The position numbers and the translations under genes were made by a program. The notes under the pieces were generated by a model. That model was not told the DNA's origin. It saw nothing but the letters and a program-made list of their open reading frames with translations, and searched no databases. A DNA stretch of 64,000 nt. It comes from Clostridia bacterium (GTDB lineage: Bacteria > Bacillota > Clostridia > Christensenellales > Aristaeellaceae). The stretch is taken from the NCBI GenBank assembly GCA_017552615.1, contig JAFZPI010000023.1, forward strand, positions 57,264 through 121,263. Direction: 5' to 3'. Positions 18,157 to 25,689 of this stretch are shown piece by piece (the stretch's first letter is position 1; every line of letters starts with the position of its first letter).

Positions 18157-18858
18157 ATGAAACGCTTCCTGGCTCTGATGCTTCTGGGACTAATGCTGCT
18201 GACGGCGCTGCCCGCCTTGGCCGCCGAAACCCGTCCTGTCTCCTGGAACGGCAACACGGTGGATGTCCGGGCCGCCGGCTCGTGGGAGTCCGTCATCCAT
18301 GTCAACGGAAACGAAACCGCCGTGTCTTCGGATGAGCTGACCTGGGAGAGCGACACCGAAGTTCGCTACGCCTACATCTGGGCGCCAAAAACGGGCAAGG
18401 CCAACATGCGCCTCGGCCCGCGCGCCAAGGCTTCGGTCATCGCGAAAGCGGAGACCGGCCGGGTCGTCTTCGTCTTCACAAAAGGCAAAGAGTTCTCCGG
18501 CATCATCTACAACGGCGTCGCCGGCTACATGAGCAACAGCACCCTGAAGTTCATCGACAACCCGGTCTCCCCGCGCGCCACCGCGACCCTGAGTTTCAAG
18601 GGCAAGACCGACTCCAAGCAAAAGGTCATCATGCGCGCCGGCGCGGGCCAGGACACCCGGAAAGTCGCGAAACTGCAGCCCGGTCTGCCGGTCGTGGTCT
18701 TCAAGATCGGCAAAAACTGGTCCGAGGTCGAGTGCAACGGCTGGCATGGCTACGTGATGACCCAGCATCTGGTGGATATCGTGGAACTGGAAACAACTTC
18801 CCAGGAAACACCCGCCACCGGCACAGACCTTCAGGAGAACACTGTTGATCTTGAATGA
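18157..18858 (+). CDS. Secreted protein with two SH3b-like domains
   Basis: 233 residues. A signal peptide (MKRFLALMLLGLMLLTALPALAA) is followed by a short beta-rich segment and two SH3b-like units, one with GKANMRLGPRAKASVIAKA near residue 85 and one with KVIMRAGAGQDTRKVAKL near 155. These domains usually bind cell-wall peptides. The tail is acidic and Thr-rich without a sorting signal, so the protein is probably released or wall-associated. GGGAGGG lies before the start. It is divergent from the large SH3b gene, and both may serve in cell-envelope interaction. Confidence 0.75.
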   Translation: MKRFLALMLLGLMLLTALPALAAETRPVSWNGNTVDVRAAGSWESVIHVNGNETAVSSDELTWESDTEVRYAYIWAPKTGKANMRLGPRAKASVIAKAETGRVVFVFTKGKEFSGIIYNGVAGYMSNSTLKFIDNPVSPRATATLSFKGKTDSKQKVIMRAGAGQDTRKVAKLQPGLPVVVFKIGKNWSEVECNGWHGYVMTQHLVDIVELETTSQETPATGTDLQENTVDLE

Positions 18859-18886
18859 TCTTTCATCAGTTACTATTTCAATAAAA

Positions 18887-18917
18887 CACACGCCATGCCG
18901 CTAAGCATAAGCGTGTG
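18887..18917. terminator. Possible weak hairpin between convergent genes
   Basis: CACACGC and GCGTGTG arms flank a loop of about 17 nt, and a second small stem (GGACAC/GTGTCC) lies just after. They sit between the 3' ends of the plus-strand SH3b gene and the minus-strand ABC ATPase. There is no clean T-run, so this is a tentative call. Confidence 0.3.
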
Positions 18918-18962
18918 CAGCAGCCCGGCGGACACATCGCAGCGTGTCCCCGGACTCTTTTC

Positions 18963-19547
18963 TTATTCTTCGGTTTTTAGCCTCTCCACCCTTGCCCCAA
19001 AAAGCCGTGCCTCCTCCGGATCATGTGTGACCAGCAGCACCGTGCGGCCGTCCGTGATCTCCCTCGTCCGCCGGATGATCCAATAGCGCGTTTCTTCATC
19101 CAGCCCCTTGAACGGCTCATCGAGCGCCAGAAAGTCCCACTCCGCCAGCAGCGCGCGCAGCAGCGCGACCCGCCGCCGCATCCCGCCGGAAAGCTCCTGC
19201 ACCGGCTGCTCCAGACTGTCCTCCAGGCCGAATGAAATCAGCGCGTCGATCGCCGCGATGCGGGAAAGCTTCGGATTGAACAAGCGGAGATTGCTTACGG
19301 CATCCATGCTCTCTACAAGGCGGTCTTCCTGGAATACCGCCGCGAGTCTGCGGCCCTCGAGACCTTCGACGCGGCCTTCGTCGGGCTGAAGCAAGCCCAA
19401 CAGAATGCGCACCAGCGTCGTCTTGCCCGCGCCGGAAGGAGCCATCAGGCAGGTGGCTTCGCCCTCGGGGAGCGTCAGGTTCACATGCCGCAGGACCTTC
19501 TTGTCCCCAAAGTGCTTGCCGACGTCAATCAGCGTGATATCGTTCAT
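18963..19547 (-). CDS. ABC transporter ATP-binding protein (SsuB/TauB/ThiZ type)
   Basis: 194 residues with a full set of ATPase motifs: Walker A APSGAGKTTL near 37, Q-loop VFQEDRL near 73, signature LSGGMRRRVALLRALL near 120, Walker B FLALDEPF near 142 and the switch His in LLVTHDPEEA near 175. The ATG at 19547 is chosen because TTGGAG lies 7 bases before it; a TTG four codons upstream has no site. It couples to the permease that ends 15 bp upstream. It is shorter than most SsuB proteins (about 250), lacking a C-terminal extension. Substrate class is the nitrate/sulfonate/taurine/thiamine-precursor group. Confidence 0.9.
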   Translation of the reverse strand: MNDITLIDVGKHFGDKKVLRHVNLTLPEGEATCLMAPSGAGKTTLVRILLGLLQPDEGRVEGLEGRRLAAVFQEDRLVESMDAVSNLRLFNPKLSRIAAIDALISFGLEDSLEQPVQELSGGMRRRVALLRALLAEWDFLALDEPFKGLDEETRYWIIRRTREITDGRTVLLVTHDPEEARLFGARVERLKTEE

Positions 19548-19562
19548 CGTGAACTCCAATAA

Positions 19563-20321
19563 TCACAGGTGTTCCAGCTGTTTTTCAAGATAAGACAGAA
19601 AACCCAGCACCAGTTTCTCAAACAAAAGGCTCAGCAGAATCACCGCCAGCGTCCAGGCGAAGACATCCCGGGTCTCAAAATAGACTTTCGCCTGCTGCAG
19701 GGCCGCGCCGATGGAACCCTTCGGCTGGCCGATGACCTCCGCCGCCACGCCGGCCTTCCAGCACAGACCCAGAGCCACACGGCAGCCAGAGCGGAAAAAG
19801 GGCAGGACCTGCGGCAGGTCAATGTAGACCCCCCGCCGCAGGGCACCCACCCGGTGCACCTTTGCTGCTTCCGCCAGCAGCGGATCGCGGGCCAGGATGC
19901 CTTCCAATGTATTGGTATACACAATCGGCAGGACCATCAGAAAACCGATGGTCACTGAAAGCTGCTTCGACGAAAACCAGATCAGCACCACCACGATAAA
20001 GGAAGCCACGGGCACGGTCTTCACCGTGAGCATCAGCGGGGCCAGCAGGTCCCGGACGCTCCGCCAGCGGCCCGCAGGGATGGCCAGCAGAACGCCCGCC
20101 GCCATTCCAAGGACAAAACCCTCGGCGATACGGACGAGGGTATAAGCCACGGAATTCCAGAAAGCGTCCTCCCCGGCCAGTTCCCACAGACGGGTCACCG
20201 TGCGGACCGGGGAGACCAGCAGCAGTTCTTTGCCCACCAGCTGGGCGGCAGCCTGCCAGACCAGGAGCCAGAAGGCCACCGCCCAGAGGCGCATGCGGGT
20301 CTTTTTGCTTCGGTCGTGCAT
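19563..20321 (-). CDS. ABC transporter permease (SsuC/TauC/ThiX type)
   Basis: 252 residues with six predicted helices starting at LWAVAFWLLVWQAAAQL. The EAA loop is near 155-180 (LAEAAKVHRVGALRRGVYIDLPQVLP). The layout matches BPD_transp_1 permeases of the sulfonate/nitrate/taurine group. It lies between its binding protein and ATPase genes with gaps of 6 and 15 bp, so the three form one importer operon in the order binding protein, permease, ATPase. Confidence 0.9.
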   Translation of the reverse strand: MHDRSKKTRMRLWAVAFWLLVWQAAAQLVGKELLLVSPVRTVTRLWELAGEDAFWNSVAYTLVRIAEGFVLGMAAGVLLAIPAGRWRSVRDLLAPLMLTVKTVPVASFIVVVLIWFSSKQLSVTIGFLMVLPIVYTNTLEGILARDPLLAEAAKVHRVGALRRGVYIDLPQVLPFFRSGCRVALGLCWKAGVAAEVIGQPKGSIGAALQQAKVYFETRDVFAWTLAVILLSLLFEKLVLGFLSYLEKQLEHL

Positions 20322-20327
20322 AAATTC

Positions 20328-21272
20328 TTATTTCAGGTACCAGAAGCCCTCGTCCGGCAGGACGCCGCCCACGGCTTTGGGATTCTGGTCATAGAGGACG
20401 GAGAGGTAGCCGCCCAGAGCGCTGATCATCTCATCGCCCTCGATGCAGACGATGTTACAGGCGGGGATGGCCTGACGCGCCACAGCCTCGGGGACGATGC
20501 CGTACTGACCCACGAGGACCGCGGCTTCGTCCACGTTATCATTGACCCAGGCCACGGACACGGCATACTTCTCCATAAAGGTGTTGACCATTTCGGGATG
20601 GGCGTCCGCGACTTCCTTGCGCACGATCAGCACACCCGTCAGCAGCATCGAGGGATTCTCCACGCCCTCCTGCAGGGCATCCCAGGCCTCGGTCATGCTC
20701 AGGGCCACGCGCAGGTCGGGGTTTTGCATCAGCGCCGTAGTCACAAAGGGCTGCGGCAGCATGGCCAGCCCATTTTCACTGTTCAGCAAGGCCGCCAGGC
20801 ATTCGGTATGCTCGCTCTTCCACTCGATGTCGGCGTCCACGCCTGCAGACTGAAGGATGTAGTTCAGGGCATACTCCGGTGTCGCGCCGGCGCCGCTGCC
20901 GTAGATCGTGCGGCCAGCAAGGTCTTCCACGCTGTGCACGGTATCACCGTTCTCCACGATGTACAGCACACCGAGCGTATTGACACACAGCACCTGCACG
21001 TCCACATCGGGGTTGTTGTAAAGCACCGCGGCAATATTGGCCGGTACCGCCGCAATGTCCACCTCGCCCTTGACGACCATAGGCGTCACAAGCGTGATGT
21101 CGGAAGCGATCTCAAAGGTATAAGCCGGGTCTTCCTCGCTCATCAGTTTGACCATGCCCATGCCGGTCGGGCCTTTCATGGCTACGATACGAAGGACGTC
21201 TTCGTCGGCTTGGGCCAGGCCGAAGGTGAGGAGAAGGGTGAAAGTGAGAAGAAGGGGAATGATGCGTTTCAT
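20328..21272 (-). CDS. ABC transporter substrate-binding protein (NMT1/THI5-like)
   Basis: 314 residues starting with a cleavable signal peptide (MKRIIPLLLTFTLLLTFGLAQA) but no lipobox cysteine. Family features include LRIVAMKGPTGMGMVKLM at the mature N-terminus, VDIAAVPANIAAVLYN near 90, and a hinge-type segment DLAGRTIYGSGAGATPEYAL near 130. Such proteins bind small anions or pyrimidine and sulfonate compounds. The exact ligand cannot be told from sequence. The lack of a lipid anchor is odd for a Gram-positive binding protein, unless the signal peptide stays uncleaved. Confidence 0.85.
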   Translation of the reverse strand: MKRIIPLLLTFTLLLTFGLAQADEDVLRIVAMKGPTGMGMVKLMSEEDPAYTFEIASDITLVTPMVVKGEVDIAAVPANIAAVLYNNPDVDVQVLCVNTLGVLYIVENGDTVHSVEDLAGRTIYGSGAGATPEYALNYILQSAGVDADIEWKSEHTECLAALLNSENGLAMLPQPFVTTALMQNPDLRVALSMTEAWDALQEGVENPSMLLTGVLIVRKEVADAHPEMVNTFMEKYAVSVAWVNDNVDEAAVLVGQYGIVPEAVARQAIPACNIVCIEGDEMISALGGYLSVLYDQNPKAVGGVLPDEGFWYLK

Positions 21273-21299
21273 GGGGGATTCTTCCTTTCATATGATTTC

Positions 21300-21452
21300 T
21301 CTCTGTAAGGGCGCCGCTTGCCGCGCCCGTTTGCTGCGTTTGCCCCTCAGTCACCGCTTCGCGGCGACAGCTCCCCAGCAAACTGGGGCGCCTTTTGGCT
21401 GGGTGTGATCCCCCCAGCTTGCTGGGGGGAAAGCCGCGCAGCGGCAGGGGGG
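21300..21452. repeat. Palindromic intergenic repeat cluster (copy 1)
   Basis: Several GC-rich stems lie here, including CACCGCTTCGCGGCGA, CTCCCCAGCAAACTGGGG and CCCCCAGCTTGCTGGGGG. The same words appear in reverse orientation at 60930-60980 and as variants at 53346-53460. They can act as transcript 3'-end hairpins, here after the Crp/Fnr-type gene. Function is unknown. Confidence 0.7.
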
Positions 21453-22109
21453 CTACACCCTCAACTGCTCTTCCAATTTCCTCCGATCCGGCACCACCAT
21501 ATCCTCGCCTTCCATCGAAAGCGCTCCGGCTTCCGTCAGGGCATGGAGTTCGCGGTACAGGGCGGCTCGGCTGACGGAGAGGGCCGCGGCCAGGTCGGTA
21601 CGGGTCATGTCCGTGACGACGCGGCCGTCGGGTTCCGTGTGAAGCAGGAGCCAGGAGACCAGGCGGCCCCGGGCGGTCTGGGCAGTGAGCATCGCGATGC
21701 GGCGCAGGAGGAACTGCAGTTTCTCGTTGCAGAGCGCAGCGTAGCGCAGGGCCAGTCGGCTGTCTTTTTCAAAGGCGCCCTCGAGGCGTTCTTTGGGAAT
21801 GTAGGCGACCGTCGAGCCCGCCGCACAGCGCAGCGTCGTCTCCAGCTGCCCACCGCGCAGGAGGTTGCAGATACCAAAGCAGTCACCCGGCCGCAAGGCG
21901 CTGAGGAGCACTCCGTTGCCGTCCGGGGCCACGGACCAAACATCGATCAACCCCGACACAACCAGTCCCACACAGGGTGCACCGTCAAGGGTATCGTGGA
22001 GCACGGCTCCCGCCGGATGCCGTCGCACCCACGGCCGCAGTTCATCCGGATCACACTCCGCCAGCAGCGCCGACCGCGCAAACGCCGCGGACACGATATC
22101 TTCCGCCAT
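21453..22109 (-). CDS. Crp/Fnr-family transcriptional regulator
   Basis: 218 residues. The N-terminal half is a cyclic-nucleotide-type beta barrel (VGLVVSGLIDVWSVAPDGNGVLLSALRPGDCFG near 48-80), followed by the long dimerisation helix and a winged helix-turn-helix with recognition segment ALSVSRAALYRELHAL near 180. There is no N-terminal Cys cluster of the FNR Fe-S type, so the signal is not obviously oxygen. GGGAGGTGCGTGA precedes the ATG. Its promoter carries two overlapping palindromes (22171-22196) in activator positions, suggesting autoregulation. The target operon may be the adjacent ABC importer, by proximity only. Confidence 0.9.
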   Translation of the reverse strand: MAEDIVSAAFARSALLAECDPDELRPWVRRHPAGAVLHDTLDGAPCVGLVVSGLIDVWSVAPDGNGVLLSALRPGDCFGICNLLRGGQLETTLRCAAGSTVAYIPKERLEGAFEKDSRLALRYAALCNEKLQFLLRRIAMLTAQTARGRLVSWLLLHTEPDGRVVTDMTRTDLAAALSVSRAALYRELHALTEAGALSMEGEDMVVPDRRKLEEQLRV

Positions 22110-22135
22110 TCACGCACCTCCCTTCTGTCATTTTG

Positions 22136-22164
22136 ATTATACTGAAAGCAAATCAGATTGTCAA
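22136..22164 (-). promoter_or_regulatory. Promoter of the Crp/Fnr-family gene
   Basis: Perfect minus-strand -35 TTGACA (22164-22159) and perfect -10 TATAAT (22141-22136), spacer 17 bp. Confidence 0.85.
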
Positions 22165-22170
22165 TGCGTT

Positions 22171-22196
22171 GACAAAATTTTGTCTCATATGAGACA
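22171..22196. promoter_or_regulatory. Two overlapping operator-like palindromes
   Basis: GACAAAATTTTGTC (22171-22184) and TGTCTCATATGAGACA (22181-22196) are both perfect palindromes and share four bases. Their centres lie about 48 and 60 bp upstream of the expected transcription start of the Crp/Fnr gene, where class I activators of that family bind. Confidence 0.6.
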
Positions 22197-22206
22197 TTTT
22201 GACACA

Positions 22207-22243
22207 GAAAAACCCGCAGGACGCAGAAGATGCATCTTGCGGG
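22207..22243 (-). terminator. Terminator after the small Gln/Pro-rich membrane protein gene
   Basis: On the minus strand CCCGCA and TGCGGG stems, reinforced by AAGATGCATCTT in the loop, are followed by TTTTTCTG. Confidence 0.75.
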
Positions 22244-22286
22244 AATACAGATTAAGCGTTGGTCAGAAACGCTCCGCCGTCATCCG

Positions 22287-22748
22287 TCAATACCCATAAT
22301 AGCCCATCGCAGAAAGTCCGCGAATGGCTTGAATGGTCGTAATGAAGTAGGCGAAGAAAAGCATGACGCAAATCGCACCGGCTAGCAGTCCAATGAGATA
22401 GAAGATCTTCTTGCCCTTTTGCTTGACATAGGAAACAATGGAAAACGCCAAGCCAGTGCCGCCAAACGCCAGCGTCAGGAACATGAAAATGATATAGGTG
22501 GTAACTGCGCCTTTGCTTGAAGCAAACGCGCCTAGGATCAGAGCTACCAACAGGAACAACACCGCCGTCAGCGAGAAAATGAACCCCAACAATGCTAGGA
22601 TGCCGCCATCGCCCTGGCGCTTTGGGGGATAGGGATATCCGCCGTACGGAGGATACTGGTACTGGGGCTGCTGGGGCTGCTGCACCGGCTGCGCCTGCTG
22701 AGGCTGCTGAGGCTGCTGCTGGGGCTGTCCGTTTCCGTAGTTTTGCAT
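22287..22748 (-). CDS. Small membrane protein with Gln/Pro/Tyr-rich N-terminus
   Basis: 153 residues. The first 45 are almost entirely Gln, Pro, Tyr and Gly (QPQQQPQQPQQAQPVQQ) and should be disordered. Three hydrophobic helices follow (about 50-75, 80-108, 118-140) with a KQKGKK basic loop between the second and third. The layout resembles DUF4190-type small membrane proteins, but I do not recognise the family with certainty. AGGAGGCATCCCC precedes the ATG, and a strong terminator follows. It faces away from the Mrp operon. Confidence 0.65.
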   Translation of the reverse strand: MQNYGNGQPQQQPQQPQQAQPVQQPQQPQYQYPPYGGYPYPPKRQGDGGILALLGFIFSLTAVLFLLVALILGAFASSKGAVTTYIIFMFLTLAFGGTGLAFSIVSYVKQKGKKIFYLIGLLAGAICVMLFFAYFITTIQAIRGLSAMGYYGY

Positions 22749-22860
22749 GGGGATGCCTCCTTGTTATATTTCATTCGGTTTACACCTTACGCGCATTTTA
22801 ACGCCAGAAAGGGCGCGTGTCAAGGGCTGGAAATAAACAGCAAATCGCTTAGTGCAGTAT

Positions 22861-22889
22861 TTGACTTTGCCCACGGGTTGCGGTACAAT
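22861..22889 (+). promoter_or_regulatory. Promoter of the Mrp-type antiporter operon
   Basis: TTGACT (22861-22866) and TACAAT (22884-22889), spacer 17 bp, about 57 bp before the first start codon. It is the only clear promoter seen before recF, so recF may be transcribed from here. Confidence 0.75.
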
Positions 22890-22945
22890 GTGGGAGCTTG
22901 AAACAGAGCGGTTTTGATGTGCGCATGAGACAGGAGGGAGCGGGC

Positions 22946-23422
22946 ATGATCCCGGTGCTGTTTGCCTTCTGGTGGATCCTGAACGGAGCCATGACCCTGG
23001 AGCTGGCCGTGATCGGGCTGGTGCTCGGCATCCTGCTCCGGCTCTTTGCGTGGAAATTCATGGGCTTCACCCTGCGGAGGGAATGGGCCGTCCTGCGCCG
23101 CATCCCGGCGCTGCTGGGCTATGTGGTCTTCCTGGTCGGGGAGATCGCCAAAGCCGCGGCAAAAACCATCCGGCTGATCTGGTCGCCGACCCTGATCTGC
23201 GAGCCGAAACTGGCCGCGTTCAGATCCTGCCTGCGCACCCGGGAAGGCAAGGCGATCCTGGCCAATTCCATCACCCTGACCCCGGGTACCATCACTGTGG
23301 ACATCCGGGATGATCAATACTTGGTGCACTGCCTGGACCGGGACTTCGGTGAAGGGCTGGAAGACAGCGAGATGGAGAAGCGCATCCTCCGGATCGAGAA
23401 AGGGGGCGGCGCGGATGCCTGA
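22946..23422 (+). CDS. mrpE: Na+/H+ antiporter subunit E (MrpE/MnhE/MbhA)
   Basis: 158 residues with an N-terminal membrane pair (IPVLFAFWWILNGAMTLELAVIGLVLG) and a soluble domain containing NSITLTPGTITVDI, the signature of subunit E. The ATG at 22946 is chosen because GGAGGG lies 7 bases before it; upstream ATGs at 22898 and 22925 lack good sites. It is the first gene of an eight-gene antiporter operon plus recF, and overlaps mrpF by 8 bp. Confidence 0.92.
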   Translation: MIPVLFAFWWILNGAMTLELAVIGLVLGILLRLFAWKFMGFTLRREWAVLRRIPALLGYVVFLVGEIAKAAAKTIRLIWSPTLICEPKLAAFRSCLRTREGKAILANSITLTPGTITVDIRDDQYLVHCLDRDFGEGLEDSEMEKRILRIEKGGGADA

Positions 23423-23750
23423 AGCCGTACAGGGCGCCTGGAACACCCTGCTCGACGGGAGCATGATCGCGCTTGGTGTTTTGCTGCTGGTCTGCCTGCT
23501 TCGCGCCATCCAGGGCCCCACAACCGCGGACCGCGTCATCGCCGTGAACATGATCGGCACGATGGTCGTGATCCTGATCTGCATCCTGACCCTTCGTCTT
23601 GGCGAAGGCTACCTGACCGATGTGGCCATGATCTATACGCTGCTGTCCTTCCTGGCCGTCGTCGCGCTGACGAAACTGCTGATCGGCGCATGGCGCAATA
23701 AACGGCAGCGGGAGAAAGACGCGGAGAAGGAGGGAGAGCGCGATGCTTGA
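23415..23750 (+). CDS. mrpF: Antiporter subunit F (MrpF/MbhB)
   Basis: 111 residues with three helices. The conserved segment RAIQGPTTADRVIAVNMIGTM near residues 30-50 identifies subunit F. AAAGGGGGC precedes the ATG, which lies inside the end of mrpE, and the end overlaps mrpG by 8 bp. It is a small membrane subunit needed for assembly of Mrp and Mbh complexes. The C-terminus is highly charged (RNKRQREKDAEKEGERDA). Confidence 0.92.
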   Translation: MPEAVQGAWNTLLDGSMIALGVLLLVCLLRAIQGPTTADRVIAVNMIGTMVVILICILTLRLGEGYLTDVAMIYTLLSFLAVVALTKLLIGAWRNKRQREKDAEKEGERDA

Positions 23751-24096
23751 CTGGCTTCGCTTCGGCCTCGGCACCCTGCTGATGCTGGGCGGGCTCTTTG
23801 TGCTGGTCACCGCTGTATTGGGCCAGTTCCGGTTCCGCTCGGCCCTGAACCGCATCCACGCCGCGGCATTGGTCGACACTCTCGGTATCCTGCTGATGCT
23901 CGGCGGACTGATCCTCCTGGCGGGCTGGAGCGTCGTTTCGCTCAAGCTCGTGCTGGTCATCGCGTTTCTCTGGCTGACCAGCCCTGTGTCCTCCCATCTG
24001 CTCGGGAAGCTCGCCGTCACGCTGACGGACCACCCGGAGCGCGAGATGCAGGTGGACGACCCGAGCCTGACCCGGGACGTGAAGGAGGGCGACTGA
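23743..24096 (+). CDS. mrpG: Antiporter subunit G (MrpG/MbhC)
   Basis: 117 residues, three helices, with the family phrase GQFRFRSALNRIHAAALVDTLGILLMLGG spread over about 26-55. GGAGGGAGAGCG precedes the ATG. The stop directly abuts the next start codon. Together with E and F it forms the peripheral membrane part of the Mrp/Mbh module. Confidence 0.92.
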   Translation: MLDWLRFGLGTLLMLGGLFVLVTAVLGQFRFRSALNRIHAAALVDTLGILLMLGGLILLAGWSVVSLKLVLVIAFLWLTSPVSSHLLGKLAVTLTDHPEREMQVDDPSLTRDVKEGD

Positions 24097-24378
24097 ATGC
24101 AGGTCCTGATGATCCTCCTCCTGGTGCTCGTGATCGCCTGCGCACTGGCGGTGGCGCTGACGAAAAACCTGCTGACGGCCGCCGTGGTCTTTATGACCCA
24201 GAGCCTGGCTCTGAGCGTGATCTGGCTGATCCTTGAAAGCCCGGACCTCGGCATCACCGAGGCTGCGGTCGGCGCAGGCGTGGACAGCCTGCTGCTGTTT
24301 GCCACGCTCAAAAAAATCCGCGCCATCGACGCATCCATCCGGCGAAAGGAGGAGGACGGCCATGGCGAAGCTCCGTGA
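24097..24378 (+). CDS. DUF4040/MbhD-like antiporter subunit
   Basis: 93 residues with three helices. The segment ESPDLGITEAAVGAGVDSLLLFATLKKI (about 48-75) is characteristic of MbhD and of the matching part of the MrpA C-terminus. Its presence as a separate gene, with no MrpA in the operon, matches the archaeal Mbh layout rather than the Bacillus Mrp layout. GGAGGGCGACTGA directly precedes the ATG. The last 17 bp overlap the next gene. Confidence 0.85.
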   Translation: MQVLMILLLVLVIACALAVALTKNLLTAAVVFMTQSLALSVIWLILESPDLGITEAAVGAGVDSLLLFATLKKIRAIDASIRRKEEDGHGEAP

Positions 24379-25318
24379 AAACCTGCCTTCTTCCCGCTGG
24401 GGCCGCTTCCTGCGCTGGCTGCGGGAAGGGGATGACGTGCTCGACCGCAGCATGGCCGAGGCCCTTGAGGCGCCTGCGCCCGCTCCCGCGGATGCGCTGG
24501 TCCCGCTGCCCATCCCGCGCCGCCTGACCCGCACCCGCCAACGGAACCTGACCCGGATGGAAAAACGGCTGCGCGCGCTGTATGTCGTGACAGCCGTGCT
24601 GATTTGCTCGGGCATCATCGCGCTGCTGCTGGTGACCACCGCGGGCCTGCCGGACTTCGGAGACCCGGACAACCCGGCCAACAACGAAGTGCCCCGGCAC
24701 TATATCGAAAAAGGCCTGGAAGAGACTGGCGCGGTCAACATCGTCGCGGGTATGATCCTTGATTACCGTGCTTTTGATACCCTCGGGGAAAGCAATGTAC
24801 TCTTTGTGGCCGTGTGCGCCGTGATCATCCTCCTGCGCCTGCACAGCGGCGATCCCCGCGAACGGCTGCGCGACGAGGCGGACGAGCGCTCACGCGAACC
24901 CGGTCACGATATTATCCTTCAGGTTGTGGCCGCGCTGATCATCCCGCTGATCCTGCTCTTCGGCGTCTATGTGATCCTCAACGGCCACCTGTCCCCCGGC
25001 GGCGGCTTTTCCGGCGGGGCCGTGATGGGCGCGGCGCTGATCCTGTTTCAGCTCGCCTTTGGAGAAAGGCACACAGCCCGTTTCTTCACTTTCCGGACCT
25101 TCCGGATCGTCTCGGTGCTCGCGCTGGGGTTCTATGCCTCGGCCAAGGCGTACTCCTTCTTCACCGGGGCGAACCATCTGCCCTCGTTCATCACCCCCGG
25201 TATCCCGGGGAAGATCTTCTCGGCCGGGCTTATCCCTTACCTGAACATCGCCGTTGGCATGGTGGTCTGCTGCACGATGTATGCCCTCTATTCGCTCTTC
25301 CGGAAGGGGGATGTGTGA
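24362..25318 (+). CDS. mrpB: Fused MbhE-MrpB antiporter subunit
   Basis: 318 residues. The N-terminal part has a charged, Ala/Pro-rich segment and two helices flanking the phrase NNEVPRHYIEKGLEETGAVN, typical of MbhE and of the end of MrpA. From about 175 the MnhB domain begins, with LLFGVYVILNGHLSPGGGFSGGAVMG, the classic MrpB signature, and LPSFITPGIPGKIFSAGLIPYLNIAVG. AAAGGAGGAGGACGGCC precedes the ATG. Fusion of these two units is compact but is seen in other bacteria. Confidence 0.88.
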   Translation: MAKLRENLPSSRWGRFLRWLREGDDVLDRSMAEALEAPAPAPADALVPLPIPRRLTRTRQRNLTRMEKRLRALYVVTAVLICSGIIALLLVTTAGLPDFGDPDNPANNEVPRHYIEKGLEETGAVNIVAGMILDYRAFDTLGESNVLFVAVCAVIILLRLHSGDPRERLRDEADERSREPGHDIILQVVAALIIPLILLFGVYVILNGHLSPGGGFSGGAVMGAALILFQLAFGERHTARFFTFRTFRIVSVLALGFYASAKAYSFFTGANHLPSFITPGIPGKIFSAGLIPYLNIAVGMVVCCTMYALYSLFRKGDV

Positions 25319-25319
25319 T

Positions 25320-25688
25320 ATGTCGCATCTCACGGAGCTGGCCGCCATCATCCTTTTCGGCATCGGATTCACCCTGCTGCTCGTAGACCGCAACCTGATC
25401 AAGAAGATCATCGGCTTTTCGATGACGGACTCGGGCATGTACCTCTACCTGGCCGCAAAGGGCTATATCACCGGGCGGAAAGCCCCCATCGTCGTGAACG
25501 GCGTCACCGAAATGGAAGCCTATATCAACCCGATTCCCGCGGGCCTGGTGCTGACAGGCATCGTCGTGTCCGTGGCCTCCTCCGCCGTGATGCTCGCGCT
25601 GACGGTCCGTCTCTACCGGCGCTACGGCACCCTCAACATCGACGAGATCGCCGACCGGGCAGGCCGCGCAGGGAAGGAGGATGCCTGA
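25320..25688 (+). CDS. mrpC: Antiporter subunit C (MrpC/MnhC/NuoK-like)
   Basis: 122 residues with three helices and the NuoK-type segment LLLVDRNLIKKIIGFSMTDSGMYLYLAAKGY near 20-50. The PIPAGLVLTGIVVSVASSAVMLALTVRLY segment near 75-105 is the most conserved MrpC element. The ATG follows the mrpB stop by one base, preceded by GGAAGGGGG. The 3' end carries AAGGAGG, which serves as the ribosome site of the next gene. Confidence 0.92.
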   Translation: MSHLTELAAIILFGIGFTLLLVDRNLIKKIIGFSMTDSGMYLYLAAKGYITGRKAPIVVNGVTEMEAYINPIPAGLVLTGIVVSVASSAVMLALTVRLYRRYGTLNIDEIADRAGRAGKEDA

Positions 25689-25689
25689 G

